From Glycomyces arizonensis DSM 44726 (GTDB lineage: Bacteria > Actinomycetota > Actinomycetes > Mycobacteriales > Micromonosporaceae), in the NCBI RefSeq assembly GCF_000482705.1, contig NZ_AXWO01000026.1:1-64000 (forward strand): 64,000 nucleotides of DNA, given 5' to 3'. A program made the position numbers and the translations under genes. Below are positions 36,802 through 47,969 of the stretch, piece after piece (the stretch's first letter is position 1; the number at the start of each line of letters is the position of its first letter). The notes beneath the pieces were generated by a model. That model was not told the DNA's origin, did not search any database, and was given only the letters and a program-made list of their open reading frames with translations.

Positions 36802-36807
36802 AGCATA
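36802..36807 (-). promoter_or_regulatory. Possible -10 box of the DUF397 gene (leaderless)
   Basis: TATGCT on the minus strand, 6 bases before the ATG at 36795, with no ribosome binding site between. Confidence 0.35.
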
Positions 36808-36809
36808 AA

Positions 36810-36835
36810 GGGCTCGGACCGTCCGGTCCGAGCCC
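36810..36835. terminator. Terminator of pruA
   Basis: An 11-base perfect stem GGGCTCGGACC with GGTCCGAGCCC and four-base loop, about 100 bases beyond the pruA stop and just before the DUF397 promoter. Confidence 0.8.
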
Positions 36836-36931
36836 CCGTATCGGTGATGTCGGCCCCGCGGCGGCACTCGTTCACGGTTCCTTCGCGGTGAAGAGCCGTG
36901 AGCGAGTGCCGAGGGCCTGCGAGAGGTGAGT

Positions 36932-38560
<1,629 letters not shown>

Positions 38561-38752
38561 CGCACTCTCCCATAGATTCGATGGCAACTGAAAGAAAAGA
38601 TCTATGATTCCGAGGCTACCGTACGGCCTCCGCTCTCGCCATCTTCGCACAGTCGCGGCCCGGTGGCCCGCCGCGAAGGGAACAAAGGCGCCCCGGCGTG
38701 CTTCAGGCCTGCCGCGGGACCGGTGTGATGCAGCCGCCGATGGACGCGTCCG

Positions 38753-38758
38753 TACTCT
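38753..38758 (+). promoter_or_regulatory. Possible -10 box (leaderless)
   Basis: TACTCT ends 6 bases before the GTG at 38765. Confidence 0.35.
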
Positions 38759-38764
38759 GGGCGG

Positions 38765-39664
38765 GTGACCGATACACAGGATTCACCGGCCGTGACCGAC
38801 GAGGCGGCCGCCGAGACCGTTCCCCAGCCGAAGCGCGAGGGCCGCGCCGTCACCGTCGTGCTCGGCATAGGCGCGCTCGCGGCGCTGGTCGGCGTGCTCG
38901 TCTCGCTGTACGCCCTGACCGGCATGGCCGACGGCCTCGACGAGACCGGCGTGATGACGCTGGCGCTGAGCCTGTTCAGCCCCATCATCATCGCGATATT
39001 CGCCGGTGCCGTCGGCGGCGTCGTCGCCTCCCGCGTCAAGGGCCCGCGCCGGGCGCTGGCCGCCGCCGGGTTCGCCGTCGTGGGGCTCGCCACCGCGGGC
39101 GCGGCCTACGCGCTGTTCAGCGTCGACGCCGCGATCGCGCTCGCGCTCGGGCTCGTCCTGCTCGGCTCGGCCGTGGTCGGCGGCCTGTTCTCGCTGCCGC
39201 GACACCGCCTCCCGGTCGTCGCCGGGCTCATCGGCACGCTGCTGCTGCTCGCGCTCATGTTCCTGCGCGGCGTCCTGGAGACGTCGCAGCAGAGCCTCTT
39301 CAGCGACCCGCTCGACGAGTACGGGGCGCTCGGCACCATCGCGCCGTTCGCCGCCGGGCTGGCGTGCGGGTTCGCCGCGTTCCTGTACCTGCGCTCGGCC
39401 AAGGCCGGGACGCGGCTGTACGGCTTCCTGTTCGCCGGGGCGATCCCCGGCGCGATCTGGCTGGTGTCGACGATCATCGCCCAGGTCGGCGTCGAGACGG
39501 TCCTGGCGATCGGCGTCGACGAGGTCGCCGTGCTCGACGAGGCGTACCTGACGCTGACGTTCCAGTGGCAGTACAACGGCGCCATGACCGTCCTGTTCGC
39601 CGGGGCACTGTGCTCGGTGCTGGCCTACGGCATGCTGCTGCCGAGGCCCGCCAAGACGGCTTGA
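38765..39664 (+). CDS. Multi-spanning membrane protein, unknown function
   Basis: 299 residues from GTG. A Thr/Glu-rich cytoplasmic N terminus of about 27 residues is followed by eight or so hydrophobic segments. An acidic external loop (around SLFSDPLDEYGALG) contains no recognised motif. No family assigned. Divergent from pruA and convergent with the AAA ATPase gene, whose stop abuts its own. Confidence 0.75.
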   Translation: MTDTQDSPAVTDEAAAETVPQPKREGRAVTVVLGIGALAALVGVLVSLYALTGMADGLDETGVMTLALSLFSPIIIAIFAGAVGGVVASRVKGPRRALAAAGFAVVGLATAGAAYALFSVDAAIALALGLVLLGSAVVGGLFSLPRHRLPVVAGLIGTLLLLALMFLRGVLETSQQSLFSDPLDEYGALGTIAPFAAGLACGFAAFLYLRSAKAGTRLYGFLFAGAIPGAIWLVSTIIAQVGVETVLAIGVDEVAVLDEAYLTLTFQWQYNGAMTVLFAGALCSVLAYGMLLPRPAKTA

Positions 39665-40825
39665 TCAGCTTGTCTGCGGGATCGGCAGCCCGCTGATGAG
39701 GAGGTCCCGGACGGGCACCGCCTCCACGCGCTCCGCGAGGGGGAAACGGTCGCCTCCGGCATGCGCGACGACGACCCGGTCGATCGACAGGTCGGCGAGG
39801 GCGACGCTCATGGACCTGGTCATCTTCGGACGGTCCGTGCGCTTGATCTCGATGCCGATGCGCTCGTCGGCGATTGACACCAGCAGATCGATTTCGGCGC
39901 CCGCCTGCGTGCCCCAGAACCACGGGTCCGCGGCGCCTCGGGCGAGCAACTGCTCGATGACGAAGCCCTCCCAGCTCGCACCGATCTTCGGATGGGCCAG
40001 CAGGTCGTCGTAGTCGCGGATGCCGAGCAGACTGTGCAGCAGGCCGCTGTCGCGCACGTATATCTTCGGCGAGCGGACTTGGCGCTTGCCGATATTGGTG
40101 AACCACGGCTGCAGCTGCCGCACCACCAAAGCATCGCTCAGCGCGTCGAGGTAGCGGCGCACCGTCGGCTGGGAGACGCCGAGTGCGCGTGCCAGCTCCG
40201 CTCCGTTCCATGTCTGCCCGTGGTAGTGGGCGAGCATCGTCCAGAACCGCCGCATGGTGCTCGCCGGTATCCGAATGCCGAGGTTGGCAAGGTCGCGTTC
40301 GAGAAAGGTCTGGATGTAATCCTCACGCCATGCACTGGACGACTTCGCGTCCTCTGCCAGATAGGACCGAGGCAGGCCGCCCCGGAGCCATAGCGCGTCC
40401 AATGCGTCCGGCCCGAGGTCCCGCAGCTCGAATCCGCCGAGTTCCATGAGGGTCACCCGTCCGGCGAGGGATTCGGAGGCCAGACCGACGAGATCGGGCG
40501 ATGCGCTTCCCAGGATCAGGAATCGTCCGGGACGGCGGTCTTCGTCGGCGAGCACCCTGAGCACCGGGAACAGGTCCTGGTTTCGCTGCGCCTCATCGAT
40601 GACGACGGTACCTTGCAGCATCGGCAGGCTGAGCGTGGGCGCTCCGAGACGGGCAGCGTCCCTCGGATCCTCCAGATCGAAGAAGTTCGACCTCGGAGGA
40701 TTCACGACCTGCCTGGCGAGCGTCGATTTCCCGGCTTGGCGCGGACCGGTCACCAACACGATCGGAGCACGTCCCAGTGCTTCCCGCAACTGTGTCTCGG
40801 CATCGGCTCGTGCCACGATCCCCAT
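39665..40825 (-). CDS. AAA (AAA_14)/DUF4143 ATPase
   Basis: 386 residues from ATG 40825, with AAGGTG 7-8 bases upstream; a GTG three codons earlier (40834) is possible. Walker [10 protein letters not shown], Walker B VVIDEAQR, then the C-terminal DUF4143 region containing a helix-turn-helix ([24 protein letters not shown]) and a PD-(D/E)XK-like fold (GAEIDLLVS...IGIEIKRT). The family is widespread in bacteria and archaea, scattered and strain-variable; function is unclear. The start lies inside a 39-base palindrome, suggesting self-regulation. Confidence 0.9.
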   Translation of the reverse strand: MGIVARADAETQLREALGRAPIVLVTGPRQAGKSTLARQVVNPPRSNFFDLEDPRDAARLGAPTLSLPMLQGTVVIDEAQRNQDLFPVLRVLADEDRRPGRFLILGSASPDLVGLASESLAGRVTLMELGGFELRDLGPDALDALWLRGGLPRSYLAEDAKSSSAWREDYIQTFLERDLANLGIRIPASTMRRFWTMLAHYHGQTWNGAELARALGVSQPTVRRYLDALSDALVVRQLQPWFTNIGKRQVRSPKIYVRDSGLLHSLLGIRDYDDLLAHPKIGASWEGFVIEQLLARGAADPWFWGTQAGAEIDLLVSIADERIGIEIKRTDRPKMTRSMSVALADLSIDRVVVAHAGGDRFPLAERVEAVPVRDLLISGLPIPQTS

Positions 40826-40832
40826 CGATTTC

Positions 40833-40871
40833 ACCTTGTAAATCTAACATTCGATATTAGTTTTACAAGGT
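40833..40871. promoter_or_regulatory. 39-bp near-perfect AT-rich palindrome at the ATPase gene start
   Basis: Outer arms ACCTTGTAAA (40833-40842) and TTTACAAGGT (40862-40871) are perfect. The inner part continues the symmetry (CTAA-AT / AT-TTAG) with one mismatched pair around TCG. It covers the ribosome binding site of the ATPase gene and probably its promoter, so it fits an operator; a hairpin in the leader is the alternative. Confidence 0.75.
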
Positions 40872-40897
40872 AAATAGCGCCGTGTCGAACGGCGTCC

Positions 40898-41350
40898 TCA
40901 TTGGGCCGGTCCGGTCACCACGCTCAACAGGTCCTGAAGCTCCGAGGGCGCGTACCAGTCCAGCAGGTGGGTTTCGAGGACCGCCAGGTCCGGCTCCTCG
41001 GAGGCGAGCAGCGCGGCGGCGTCGGCGTCGTCGATGTGGACGGCGGCGACCTTCTTGAGTCTGACGGTGCCGCGGAAGTCGGCGGCGGTGTCGCCGTGCT
41101 CGTCGATCCGGTCGCCCGGCACGTCCGCCGAGACCACGACGCGCCTGGGCACCTGCCCGGCGAGGAGCCCGACCGACGTCAGCGCCGCGTCGTCGAACGC
41201 GGTGTACTCCAGGTCCTCGACGTCGGCGTCCGGGTGCGCGAGGCGCAGCGCCCGCGTCACCATGTGGACCGGCCCGGCGGGCGTGAGTTCACCGGTGTCA
41301 GCGAGCGCGCGCAGCATCGCGGCGTTGGCGGGTACGTAGATCCTCGGCAT
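40898..41350 (-). CDS. DUF6912 family protein
   Basis: 150 residues starting RIYVPANAAMLRALADTGEL, followed by HMVTRALRLAHPDADVEDLEYTAFDDAALTS and RRVVVSADVP. This is the pattern of a conserved actinobacterial protein family encoded near secA/hpf/comF. Mixed alpha/beta, no catalytic motif, function unknown. ATG 41350 is chosen by the family start; ATG 41359 is in frame. Ends 64 bases before the palindrome of the next gene. Confidence 0.75.
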   Translation of the reverse strand: MPRIYVPANAAMLRALADTGELTPAGPVHMVTRALRLAHPDADVEDLEYTAFDDAALTSVGLLAGQVPRRVVVSADVPGDRIDEHGDTAADFRGTVRLKKVAAVHIDDADAAALLASEEPDLAVLETHLLDWYAPSELQDLLSVVTGPAQ

Positions 41351-41377
41351 GCCTGTCATTCTCTATCGGCGGCCCGG

Positions 41378-44308
41378 TCAGTCCTGGCTCGCACCGCCGG
41401 GGGCGCCGTGGCACCGCTTGTACTTCTTGCCCGAGCCGCAGTAGCACGGGGCGTTGCGGCTCGGCTCGTTCGAGGACTGCCGCTGGTTCGGGTTGGCCTG
41501 CTTGGCGGGCGGCGCGGTGGCGACGCTGCGCGGCCCGGACGACCTGGTGGCCTTCGAGGCGACCTTCGCGCTGCCCTTGCTGCCGGCGCCCGCCGTGCGC
41601 TTGACGTCGCGCTTCTTGCCCTGGAGGGCCTTGGGCGGGCGCACGACCGTCTCGCCGGCGGCGTCGGTCTCGCGCACGGCCGCGGTGCCGGTCCCGGAGG
41701 CGCCGTCGATGGACGGGGCGCTCTGCAGCAGCCGGTCGGGCTGCTTGAGCGGCTCCAGGCCGCGGATCTCGGCCTCGGGCTCGCCGGTCTTCTCGGTGCC
41801 CTCGCCCTCCTTCGGGCGGGGCTTGAGCTCGGCGTTCATGAGGAACCGGACGGTGTCCTCCTTGATGCCGTCGAGCATCGTCTGGAACATCTCGTACGCC
41901 TCGCGCTGGTACTCGATGACCGGGTCCTTCTGCGCGTAGGCGCGCAGGCTGATGCCCTGCTTGAGGTAGTCGACCTCGTAGAGGTGCTCGCGCCACTTGC
42001 GGTCGATGGTCTGGAGCATGACGCGGCGCTCGAGCTTGCGCATCGTCTCCTCGCCAAACTCGGCCTCGCGGGAGGCGTAGTAGTCGTGGGCGTCCTCGCG
42101 GACGGCCTCGAGCAGGTTGTCCGGTTCGAGCTCGTCGACGCCGCCGACGCGCTCGAGCAGCTCCTTCTGGGTGAGCTGGATCGGGTAGAGCTGCTTGAAG
42201 GCGCTCCACAGCTCGTCGAGGTCCCAGTCCTCGGCGTAGCCGTCGGCGGTGGCGCCGGCGACGTAGGCCTCGACGACGTCGTCGATCATGTGCTCGATCT
42301 GGTCGTGGACGTCCTCGCCGCGCAGGACCGCGCGCCGCTCGTCGTAGATGACGGTCCGCTGGCGGTTCATGACCTCGTCGTACTTGAGGACGTTCTTGCG
42401 GATCTCGGCGTTGTGGCCCTCGATCTGGGACTGCGCGGACTCGATCTGGCGGGTGACGAGCTTCGACTCGATCGGGACGTCGTCGGGCACGCGCAGGCGG
42501 TTCATCATGGCGCGCACGGCGTCGGCGTTGAACCGCTTCATCAGGTCGTCGGAGAGCGAGAGGTAGAAGCGGGACTCGCCGGGGTCGCCCTGGCGTCCGG
42601 AGCGGCCGCGCAGCTGGTTGTCGATGCGCCGCGACTCGTGCCGCTCGGTGCCCAGGACGTAGAGCCCGCCCGCGTCCTTGACCTCCTCGGCCTCGGCGGC
42701 GCACATCTCCTCGAACTTCTTGAGGGTCGTCTCCCACTCGGCCGCGTAGGTCTCCTCGTCGGCCTCGTCGACGCCGCGGGAGCGCAGCTCGGCGGCGGCC
42801 AGGTACTCGGGGTTGCCGCCGAGCATGATGTCGGTGCCGCGCCCGGCCATGTTGGTGGCGACGGTGACCGCGCCCTTCTGCCCGGCCTGGGCGATGACGT
42901 CGGCCTCCTTGGCGTGGTTCTTCGCGTTGAGGACGTTGTGCTTGACGCCGCGCTTCTTCAACGCCTGGGACAAGAACTCGGACTTCTCGACCGAGACGGT
43001 GCCGACCAGGACCGGCTGGCCGGTCTCGTGGCGCTCGACGATGTCGTCGACGACGGCGTCGAACTTGGCCTCTTCGGTCTTGTAGATGACGTCGGATCGG
43101 TCGTTGCGGATCATCGGCTTGTTCGTGGGCACCGGGATGACGCCGACGTCGTAGACGCGGTTGAACTCGGCGGCCTCGGTCTGGGCGGTGCCGGTGATGC
43201 CGGAGAGCTTGTCGTACATGCGGAAGTAGTTCTGGAGGGTGGTGGTGGCGAACGTCTGGTTCTCCTGCTTGATCTCCACCCCCTCCTTCGCCTCGATGGC
43301 CTGGTGGATGCCCTCGTTGAAGCGGCGGCCGGCCAGGACGCGGCCGGTGAACTCATCGACGATGAGGACCTCGCCGGCCTCCGAGACGATGTACTCGCGG
43401 TTGCGCTCGAACAGCTCGCGGGCCTTGATCGCGTTGTTGAGGTAGCCGACCAGCGGCGTGTTGACCGAGTCGTAGAGGTTCTCGATGCCGAGCCGGTCCT
43501 CGACGCGGGCGACGCCGGCCTCCGTGATGGCGATGGTGCGCTTGCCCTCGTCGACCTCGTAGTGCTCGTCGCGCCGCATGGAGTTCACGATCTTGGCGAA
43601 CTCGGTGTACCAGCGCTTCTGGTGCTCGGCGGGGCCGGAGATGATGATCGGCGTGCGGGCCTCGTCGACGAGGATCGAGTCGACCTCGTCGACGAGCGCG
43701 AAGTGGTGGCCGCGCTGGACGAGGTTGTCGATCGAGGCGGTCATGTTGTCGCGCAGGTAGTCGAACGCGAGCTCGTTGTTCGTGGCGTAGGTGACGTCGG
43801 CGGCGTAGGCCTCGCGGTGCTTCTCGGAGCCCTCGCCGGGCAGGACCGTGCCGACGGTCAGGCCGAGGAAGCGGTGGATCTCCCCCATCCACTCCGCGTC
43901 GCGCCTGGCCAGGTAGTCGTTGACGGTGACCTGGTGGACGCCCTTGCCTTCGAGGGCGTTGAGGTAGACCGGGAGCGTGGAGACGAGCGTCTTGCCCTCG
44001 CCGGTCTTCATCTCGGCGATGTTGCCCTGGTGGAGCGCGGCGCCGCCCATGATCTGCACGTGGTAGTGCCGCATGCCGCGGACCCGCTTGGCCGCCTCGC
44101 GGACCGTGGCGAACGCCTCGGGCAGCAGGTCGTCGAGGGTCTCGTCGTCGGCGAGGCGCTTCTTGTACTCGTCGGTCAGGGCGCGCAGCTCGGCGTCGGT
44201 CATCGACTCGTACTCGTCCTCCAGCGAGTCGACGGCGTCGGCGATGGCGTTGAGGCGCTTGAGTGCGCGGCCCTCGCCGGCGCGCAGCACCCTCTCGAAC
44301 AGCGACAC
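41378..44308 (-). CDS. secA: Preprotein translocase ATPase SecA
   Basis: 976 residues, GTG start. Motor of Sec export. DEAD motor with MKTGEGKTL (Walker A), [15 protein letters not shown], the [10 protein letters not shown] cross-linking region start, [10 protein letters not shown] and [11 protein letters not shown], helical scaffold, and a C-terminal SEC-C zinc finger [14 protein letters not shown]. The linker before the zinc finger (about 845-955) is low complexity. Matches SecA1 of actinobacteria, with hpf and comF nearby as expected. Confidence 0.98.
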   Translation of the reverse strand: MSLFERVLRAGEGRALKRLNAIADAVDSLEDEYESMTDAELRALTDEYKKRLADDETLDDLLPEAFATVREAAKRVRGMRHYHVQIMGGAALHQGNIAEMKTGEGKTLVSTLPVYLNALEGKGVHQVTVNDYLARRDAEWMGEIHRFLGLTVGTVLPGEGSEKHREAYAADVTYATNNELAFDYLRDNMTASIDNLVQRGHHFALVDEVDSILVDEARTPIIISGPAEHQKRWYTEFAKIVNSMRRDEHYEVDEGKRTIAITEAGVARVEDRLGIENLYDSVNTPLVGYLNNAIKARELFERNREYIVSEAGEVLIVDEFTGRVLAGRRFNEGIHQAIEAKEGVEIKQENQTFATTTLQNYFRMYDKLSGITGTAQTEAAEFNRVYDVGVIPVPTNKPMIRNDRSDVIYKTEEAKFDAVVDDIVERHETGQPVLVGTVSVEKSEFLSQALKKRGVKHNVLNAKNHAKEADVIAQAGQKGAVTVATNMAGRGTDIMLGGNPEYLAAAELRSRGVDEADEETYAAEWETTLKKFEEMCAAEAEEVKDAGGLYVLGTERHESRRIDNQLRGRSGRQGDPGESRFYLSLSDDLMKRFNADAVRAMMNRLRVPDDVPIESKLVTRQIESAQSQIEGHNAEIRKNVLKYDEVMNRQRTVIYDERRAVLRGEDVHDQIEHMIDDVVEAYVAGATADGYAEDWDLDELWSAFKQLYPIQLTQKELLERVGGVDELEPDNLLEAVREDAHDYYASREAEFGEETMRKLERRVMLQTIDRKWREHLYEVDYLKQGISLRAYAQKDPVIEYQREAYEMFQTMLDGIKEDTVRFLMNAELKPRPKEGEGTEKTGEPEAEIRGLEPLKQPDRLLQSAPSIDGASGTGTAAVRETDAAGETVVRPPKALQGKKRDVKRTAGAGSKGSAKVASKATRSSGPRSVATAPPAKQANPNQRQSSNEPSRNAPCYCGSGKKYKRCHGAPGGASQD

Positions 44309-44423
44309 GGAAAGTCAGCTCCCAGCAAGGTCGGCCACGGATACACGGGTGGATATCGCGTCCAATAGTACGCGTCGCAACCTGGTCCCCCTTCCGGCGG
44401 CGGCTGCGGCACAATCGGAACTT

Positions 44424-45533
44424 ATGGAACCCGTCACCCTCGAAGCCGAAGGCCTGCGGCTGGTCCCCTGGGAAGAGGACCACCTGCCCGATCTCCAGCG
44501 CATCTACGACGACCCGCTCATCGAGCGGTTCATGGTGATGCCGCTGCCGTGGTCGCGCCAGTACCGGGAGCGTTTCCTGGACCTGTGCGAGCGGCACTGG
44601 CGGGCCGACAACCCGCGCTGGGCGGTGGTCGACGCCGCCGGGGCCCTCCAGGGGTCGATGGCGCTGACGCACTCGTTCTCCAGGGAGGTCGCGATCACCT
44701 ACCTGACCGCGCCGTGGGCGCGGGGCGGCGGCGTGGCGCAGCGGTCGATCCGCGCGGCGGTGCGGTTCGCGTTCGACGAGATGGCGATGCGGCGGATCGC
44801 CTGGGACGCGATCGTCGGCAACCACGCCTCGCGGCTGGCCGCGATCCGCACCGGCTTCACCGTCGAGGGGGTCGCCCGCAACGGCGTCAACCAGCGGGGC
44901 GTCTCCCGCGACTGCTGGGTGGGCGCGATCCTGCCCGGGGAGGTGCGCGAGGCCGACGACCCGCCGCCGGACTATGCGATCCTCAAGCGCCAGGCGGGGT
45001 TCTTCCTGGCCGAGCAGCCGGTCCTGGGGACCGACGTGGCGGGACTGCGCCTGCGGCCGCTGCGGGAGGGCGACGTCGACGACCTGGCCGCGACCTGCGC
45101 CGATGCCGAGACGCAGCGGTGGGTGAGCCTGCCGAGCCCGTACACGCGCGAGCACGCCGCCGCCTGGGTGAAGCGCACGAGGGGCACGTGGGACCGCGGC
45201 GAGACGGTCCTGTACGCCCTGGCCGATGACGACGACCGGTACTGCGGCTCGGTCGAGCTCACGCTCGGCGTGCCCGGCGAGGCCGAACTGGGCTACTTCT
45301 GCGCGCCGTGGGCGCGGGGCCGCGGCTGGACGACCGCCGCGGCGCGGCGCCTGTGCCGCCTGGGCTTCGAGGAGCTGGCGCTGGAGCGCGTCGACTGGCG
45401 CGCGGTGGTCGGCAACGAGGCGTCGCGGCGGGTGGCCGAGAAGGTCGGCTTCGTCGTAGAGGGCACAAAACGCCAGTTTCTTCATGGTCCGGGCGAAAGG
45501 CTTGACTCATGGACGGGGTCCCTGCTTGGCTGA
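44424..45533 (+). CDS. Tandem GNAT acetyltransferase (RimJ-like)
   Basis: 369 residues, ATG at 44424. Two complete RimJ/RimL-like GNAT domains: the first has APWARGGGVAQRSIRAAVRFAF and NHASRLAAIRTGFTVEGVARN; the second has APWARGRGWTTAAARRLCRLGF and NEASRRVAEKVGFVVEGTKR. It probably acetylates a protein N terminus, a small amine or an antibiotic; the substrate cannot be told. Divergent from secA; the next gene, also double-GNAT, starts 4 bases later. Confidence 0.88.
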   Translation: MEPVTLEAEGLRLVPWEEDHLPDLQRIYDDPLIERFMVMPLPWSRQYRERFLDLCERHWRADNPRWAVVDAAGALQGSMALTHSFSREVAITYLTAPWARGGGVAQRSIRAAVRFAFDEMAMRRIAWDAIVGNHASRLAAIRTGFTVEGVARNGVNQRGVSRDCWVGAILPGEVREADDPPPDYAILKRQAGFFLAEQPVLGTDVAGLRLRPLREGDVDDLAATCADAETQRWVSLPSPYTREHAAAWVKRTRGTWDRGETVLYALADDDDRYCGSVELTLGVPGEAELGYFCAPWARGRGWTTAAARRLCRLGFEELALERVDWRAVVGNEASRRVAEKVGFVVEGTKRQFLHGPGERLDSWTGSLLG

Positions 45534-45537
45534 TGGC

Positions 45538-46506
45538 GTGTATCTCATCGAGCCTGTCACCACCGCGGCGTTCGCGCTGCGCGCGGCGCCCGAGGACCTG
45601 AAGCTCGAGTGCGGCTTCGACCCCGACATGGTCGCGGTCGGGCCGGACGTGGACGACGTGTGGGGCGCGATCGGCTGGAGCGAGGCCGACGGCGTCGTGT
45701 CGATCCGGTACTGGGTGGCGCCCGAGCGCCGCGGCCGCAAGCTCGCCTCGGCGATGCTCAGGGCCGTCGCCGAACCGATGTTCGCCTCCGGCGCGAGGCG
45801 ACTGGAGGCGCGGCCGCCGGTGCGGGACCTGGCCTCGATCCGCGCGGCGATGCGGGCGGGGTTCCGGCCCGACGGCGTCCTGCGGTCGGGCTCGCCGGAC
45901 GGGACCGACGCGCTCTCGCTGGGGCTGCTGCCCGGCGACGGGCACGGCCCGGCCCCGCGGGCGCTGCCGGACCTGCCGGGCGGGGAGCTCACCGACGGGA
46001 CGGTCTCGCTGCGGCCGCTGCGCCCGGACGACGCCGAGGCGCACCTGCGCCACCGCACCGCCCCCGACGTCTACCAGGGCGCCGCTCTGCAACTGCCGCC
46101 GAGCGTCGGCGAGGTGGCCGAGGTGTGCGAGTGGCGGGCCGCGGTCGACTGGCTGCGGGGCCGCTCGGCGTTCATGGTCATCGACGATGGCAGCGGCTAC
46201 CGCGGCACGATCGGCCTCTACGACGTGTCCCGGCTGGTGGGGACGGCGATGGTCGGCTACGACCTGAGCGCCGACGCGCGCGGCAAGGGCTACGCGACCC
46301 GCGCGGTCGTCCTGGTGTGCCGGTGGGCGTTCGACGAGGTCGGCGTCGACCGGGTGTGGGCGGGGACCGACGTGCACAACGCCGCTTCGCAGGCGGTGCT
46401 GCGGCGGGCCGGGTTCCGGCTGGAGGGGATCGAGCGGGGCGGTCTGCCGTCGGTGGACGGCACCAGGCGCGACACGCTGCTGTGGGCCAGACTTTCCTGT
46501 GATTAG
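45538..46506 (+). CDS. Second tandem GNAT protein
   Basis: 322 residues from GTG 45538, 4 bases after the previous stop and lacking its own ribosome binding site, so translation is probably coupled. The N-terminal GNAT half is reduced (VAPERRGRKLASAMLRAVAE). The C-terminal half is a full RimJ-like domain with DLSADARGKGYATRAVVLVCRWAF and NAASQAVLRRAGFRLEGIERG. The two genes look like products of duplication of a two-domain ancestor. Confidence 0.85.
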   Translation: MYLIEPVTTAAFALRAAPEDLKLECGFDPDMVAVGPDVDDVWGAIGWSEADGVVSIRYWVAPERRGRKLASAMLRAVAEPMFASGARRLEARPPVRDLASIRAAMRAGFRPDGVLRSGSPDGTDALSLGLLPGDGHGPAPRALPDLPGGELTDGTVSLRPLRPDDAEAHLRHRTAPDVYQGAALQLPPSVGEVAEVCEWRAAVDWLRGRSAFMVIDDGSGYRGTIGLYDVSRLVGTAMVGYDLSADARGKGYATRAVVLVCRWAFDEVGVDRVWAGTDVHNAASQAVLRRAGFRLEGIERGGLPSVDGTRRDTLLWARLSCD

Positions 46507-46582
46507 GAGTGCAACCTTCGCGTCCTTGCTGAGCGTCGAATATATAGTGAACCAGTCGCTTTGCAACGTGGAGGATCCCCCC

Positions 46583-47734
46583 TTGAAGTTCTTGCCCGTC
46601 CGTGTGCTCGCGGTGGCGTCGCTGCTGCTCGCGGGCGCCTGTGGCGCTCCCCAGCAGGGAGCGTTCACCCCCGCCCCGATCGTCCCGGAGATCTCGCTCG
46701 ATGTGGCCGAGGCCCAGGACCCCACCGAGCCGTTCACCGTCACGGCGGTCGACGGCATCCTCGAAGCGGTCACCGTCACCTCCGACCGCGCCAAGACCGT
46801 CGAAGGCACCTTCAGCGAGGACCTCACCACCTGGACTTCCGAGGGCGTGATGGACGCGGGCTCGACCCACACCGTCACGGCCATGGCCGTCAGCTCCGAC
46901 GGGACGGTCACCGAGTTCGAGAGCCAGTTCACCACCGAGGGCCGGGAGGGCTCGGGCTTCACCGTCATCGACGTGACGCCGGTGGTCGAGGGCGAGACCG
47001 TCGGCGTGGGAGCGCCGCTCATCGTCACCTTCAGCGAGCCGGCGCCCGACCGGAAGACGGTGGAGCAGAACCTCAAGGTCGAGTCCGAGAAGCCCAGCGA
47101 GGGCGCGTGGCGCTGGGTGAGCGACACGCAGGTCATCTACCGGACGAAGGAGTACTGGGAGGCCCACCAGACGGTGACGTTCACGGCCGCCTTCGACGGC
47201 GTCTATCTCGGCGGCGACGTGTGGGGCGAGGAGGACTACACCGCCCAGATGGAGATCGGGGCCGCCAACATCTCCTATGCCGACCTGGACACCCATTACA
47301 TGACCGTCGAGATCGACGGCGAGGTCGCCAAGGAGATCCCGATCAGCGGCGGTTCGGGCGCGGAGTGGGAGTACTACACGGCCACGGGCGTCCACCTGGT
47401 GATGGAGAAGTTCGAGACCAAGGTGATGGTCTCCCCGGGCAAGGAGGAGGGCGACGAAGGCTATTACGAGACCCCGGTCAACTGGGCCACCCGCATCAAC
47501 TCCTCCGGCGAGTTCGTCCACGGCGCGCCGTGGTCGGTGGGCTCGCAGGGCCACGCGAACGTCTCCCACGGCTGCCTCAACGCCAGTGAGGAGAACGCCA
47601 AGTGGTTCTACGAGATCGCCCAGCGCGGCGACCCGGTCGAAGTGGTCGGCTCCCCGCGCGAGATGCCGTGGGACAACGGCTGGGGCTACTGGATCCTGTC
47701 GTTCGACGAGTGGAAGGAGGGCTCGGCCCTCTGA
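46583..47734 (+). CDS. L,D-transpeptidase lipoprotein (Ldt)
   Basis: 383 residues from a TTG at 46583, chosen because GGAGG (46570-46574) is 8 bases upstream and because it gives a clean lipoprotein signal ending LLLAGAC (cysteine 20). Ig-like domains occupy about 30-255, then a YkuD catalytic domain with HGAPWSVGSQGHANVSHGCLN, containing the catalytic histidine and SHGC cysteine. Forms 3-3 cross-links in peptidoglycan outside the membrane, like mycobacterial Ldt enzymes. Confidence 0.93.
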   Translation: MKFLPVRVLAVASLLLAGACGAPQQGAFTPAPIVPEISLDVAEAQDPTEPFTVTAVDGILEAVTVTSDRAKTVEGTFSEDLTTWTSEGVMDAGSTHTVTAMAVSSDGTVTEFESQFTTEGREGSGFTVIDVTPVVEGETVGVGAPLIVTFSEPAPDRKTVEQNLKVESEKPSEGAWRWVSDTQVIYRTKEYWEAHQTVTFTAAFDGVYLGGDVWGEEDYTAQMEIGAANISYADLDTHYMTVEIDGEVAKEIPISGGSGAEWEYYTATGVHLVMEKFETKVMVSPGKEEGDEGYYETPVNWATRINSSGEFVHGAPWSVGSQGHANVSHGCLNASEENAKWFYEIAQRGDPVEVVGSPREMPWDNGWGYWILSFDEWKEGSAL

Positions 47735-47749
47735 CCATTGCCAGCAGAG

Positions 47750-47862
47750 CTTATAGGCTATATGAGAATATAATCTTATAGACTATAAGACAATGTCTCC
47801 CTATAGCTTATAAAATATAAGATTCAGGTACGCCTGCGGAGTTTATAGGGTATAAGTTATAG
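47750..47862. repeat. AT-rich island with four 15-bp dyads
   Basis: Dyads lie at 47750-47764 (CTTATAGGCTATATG), 47775-47789 (CTTATAGACTATAAG, a perfect palindrome around A), 47800-47814 and 47842-47856, plus a further TTATAG at 47857. The island sits between the convergent Ldt and hpf genes and is strikingly AT-rich for this chromosome. Confidence 0.85.
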
Positions 47863-47879
47863 ACTCGCGAGAGCATGAC

Positions 47880-47909
47880 GGCGGCCCCGAGCGTTCGCTC
47901 GGGGCCGCC
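47880..47909. terminator. Bidirectional terminator
   Basis: A 14-base stem (47880-47893 with 47896-47909), capped by CGTTCG, between the AT-rich island and the hpf stop. Confidence 0.85.
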
Positions 47910-47969
47910 GGTGCGTCTGGGTGCCGCCCTTCTCGCGGGCGGCCGGTTCCCCCTTGGTATTCGCCGCGA

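Noticed and set aside
40901..44368. Open frame of more than 1100 codons on the + strand through DUF6912 and secA
   Set aside because: Val/Leu/Asp/Gly-rich antisense shadow of secA; no domain, and it would cover two well-supported genes.
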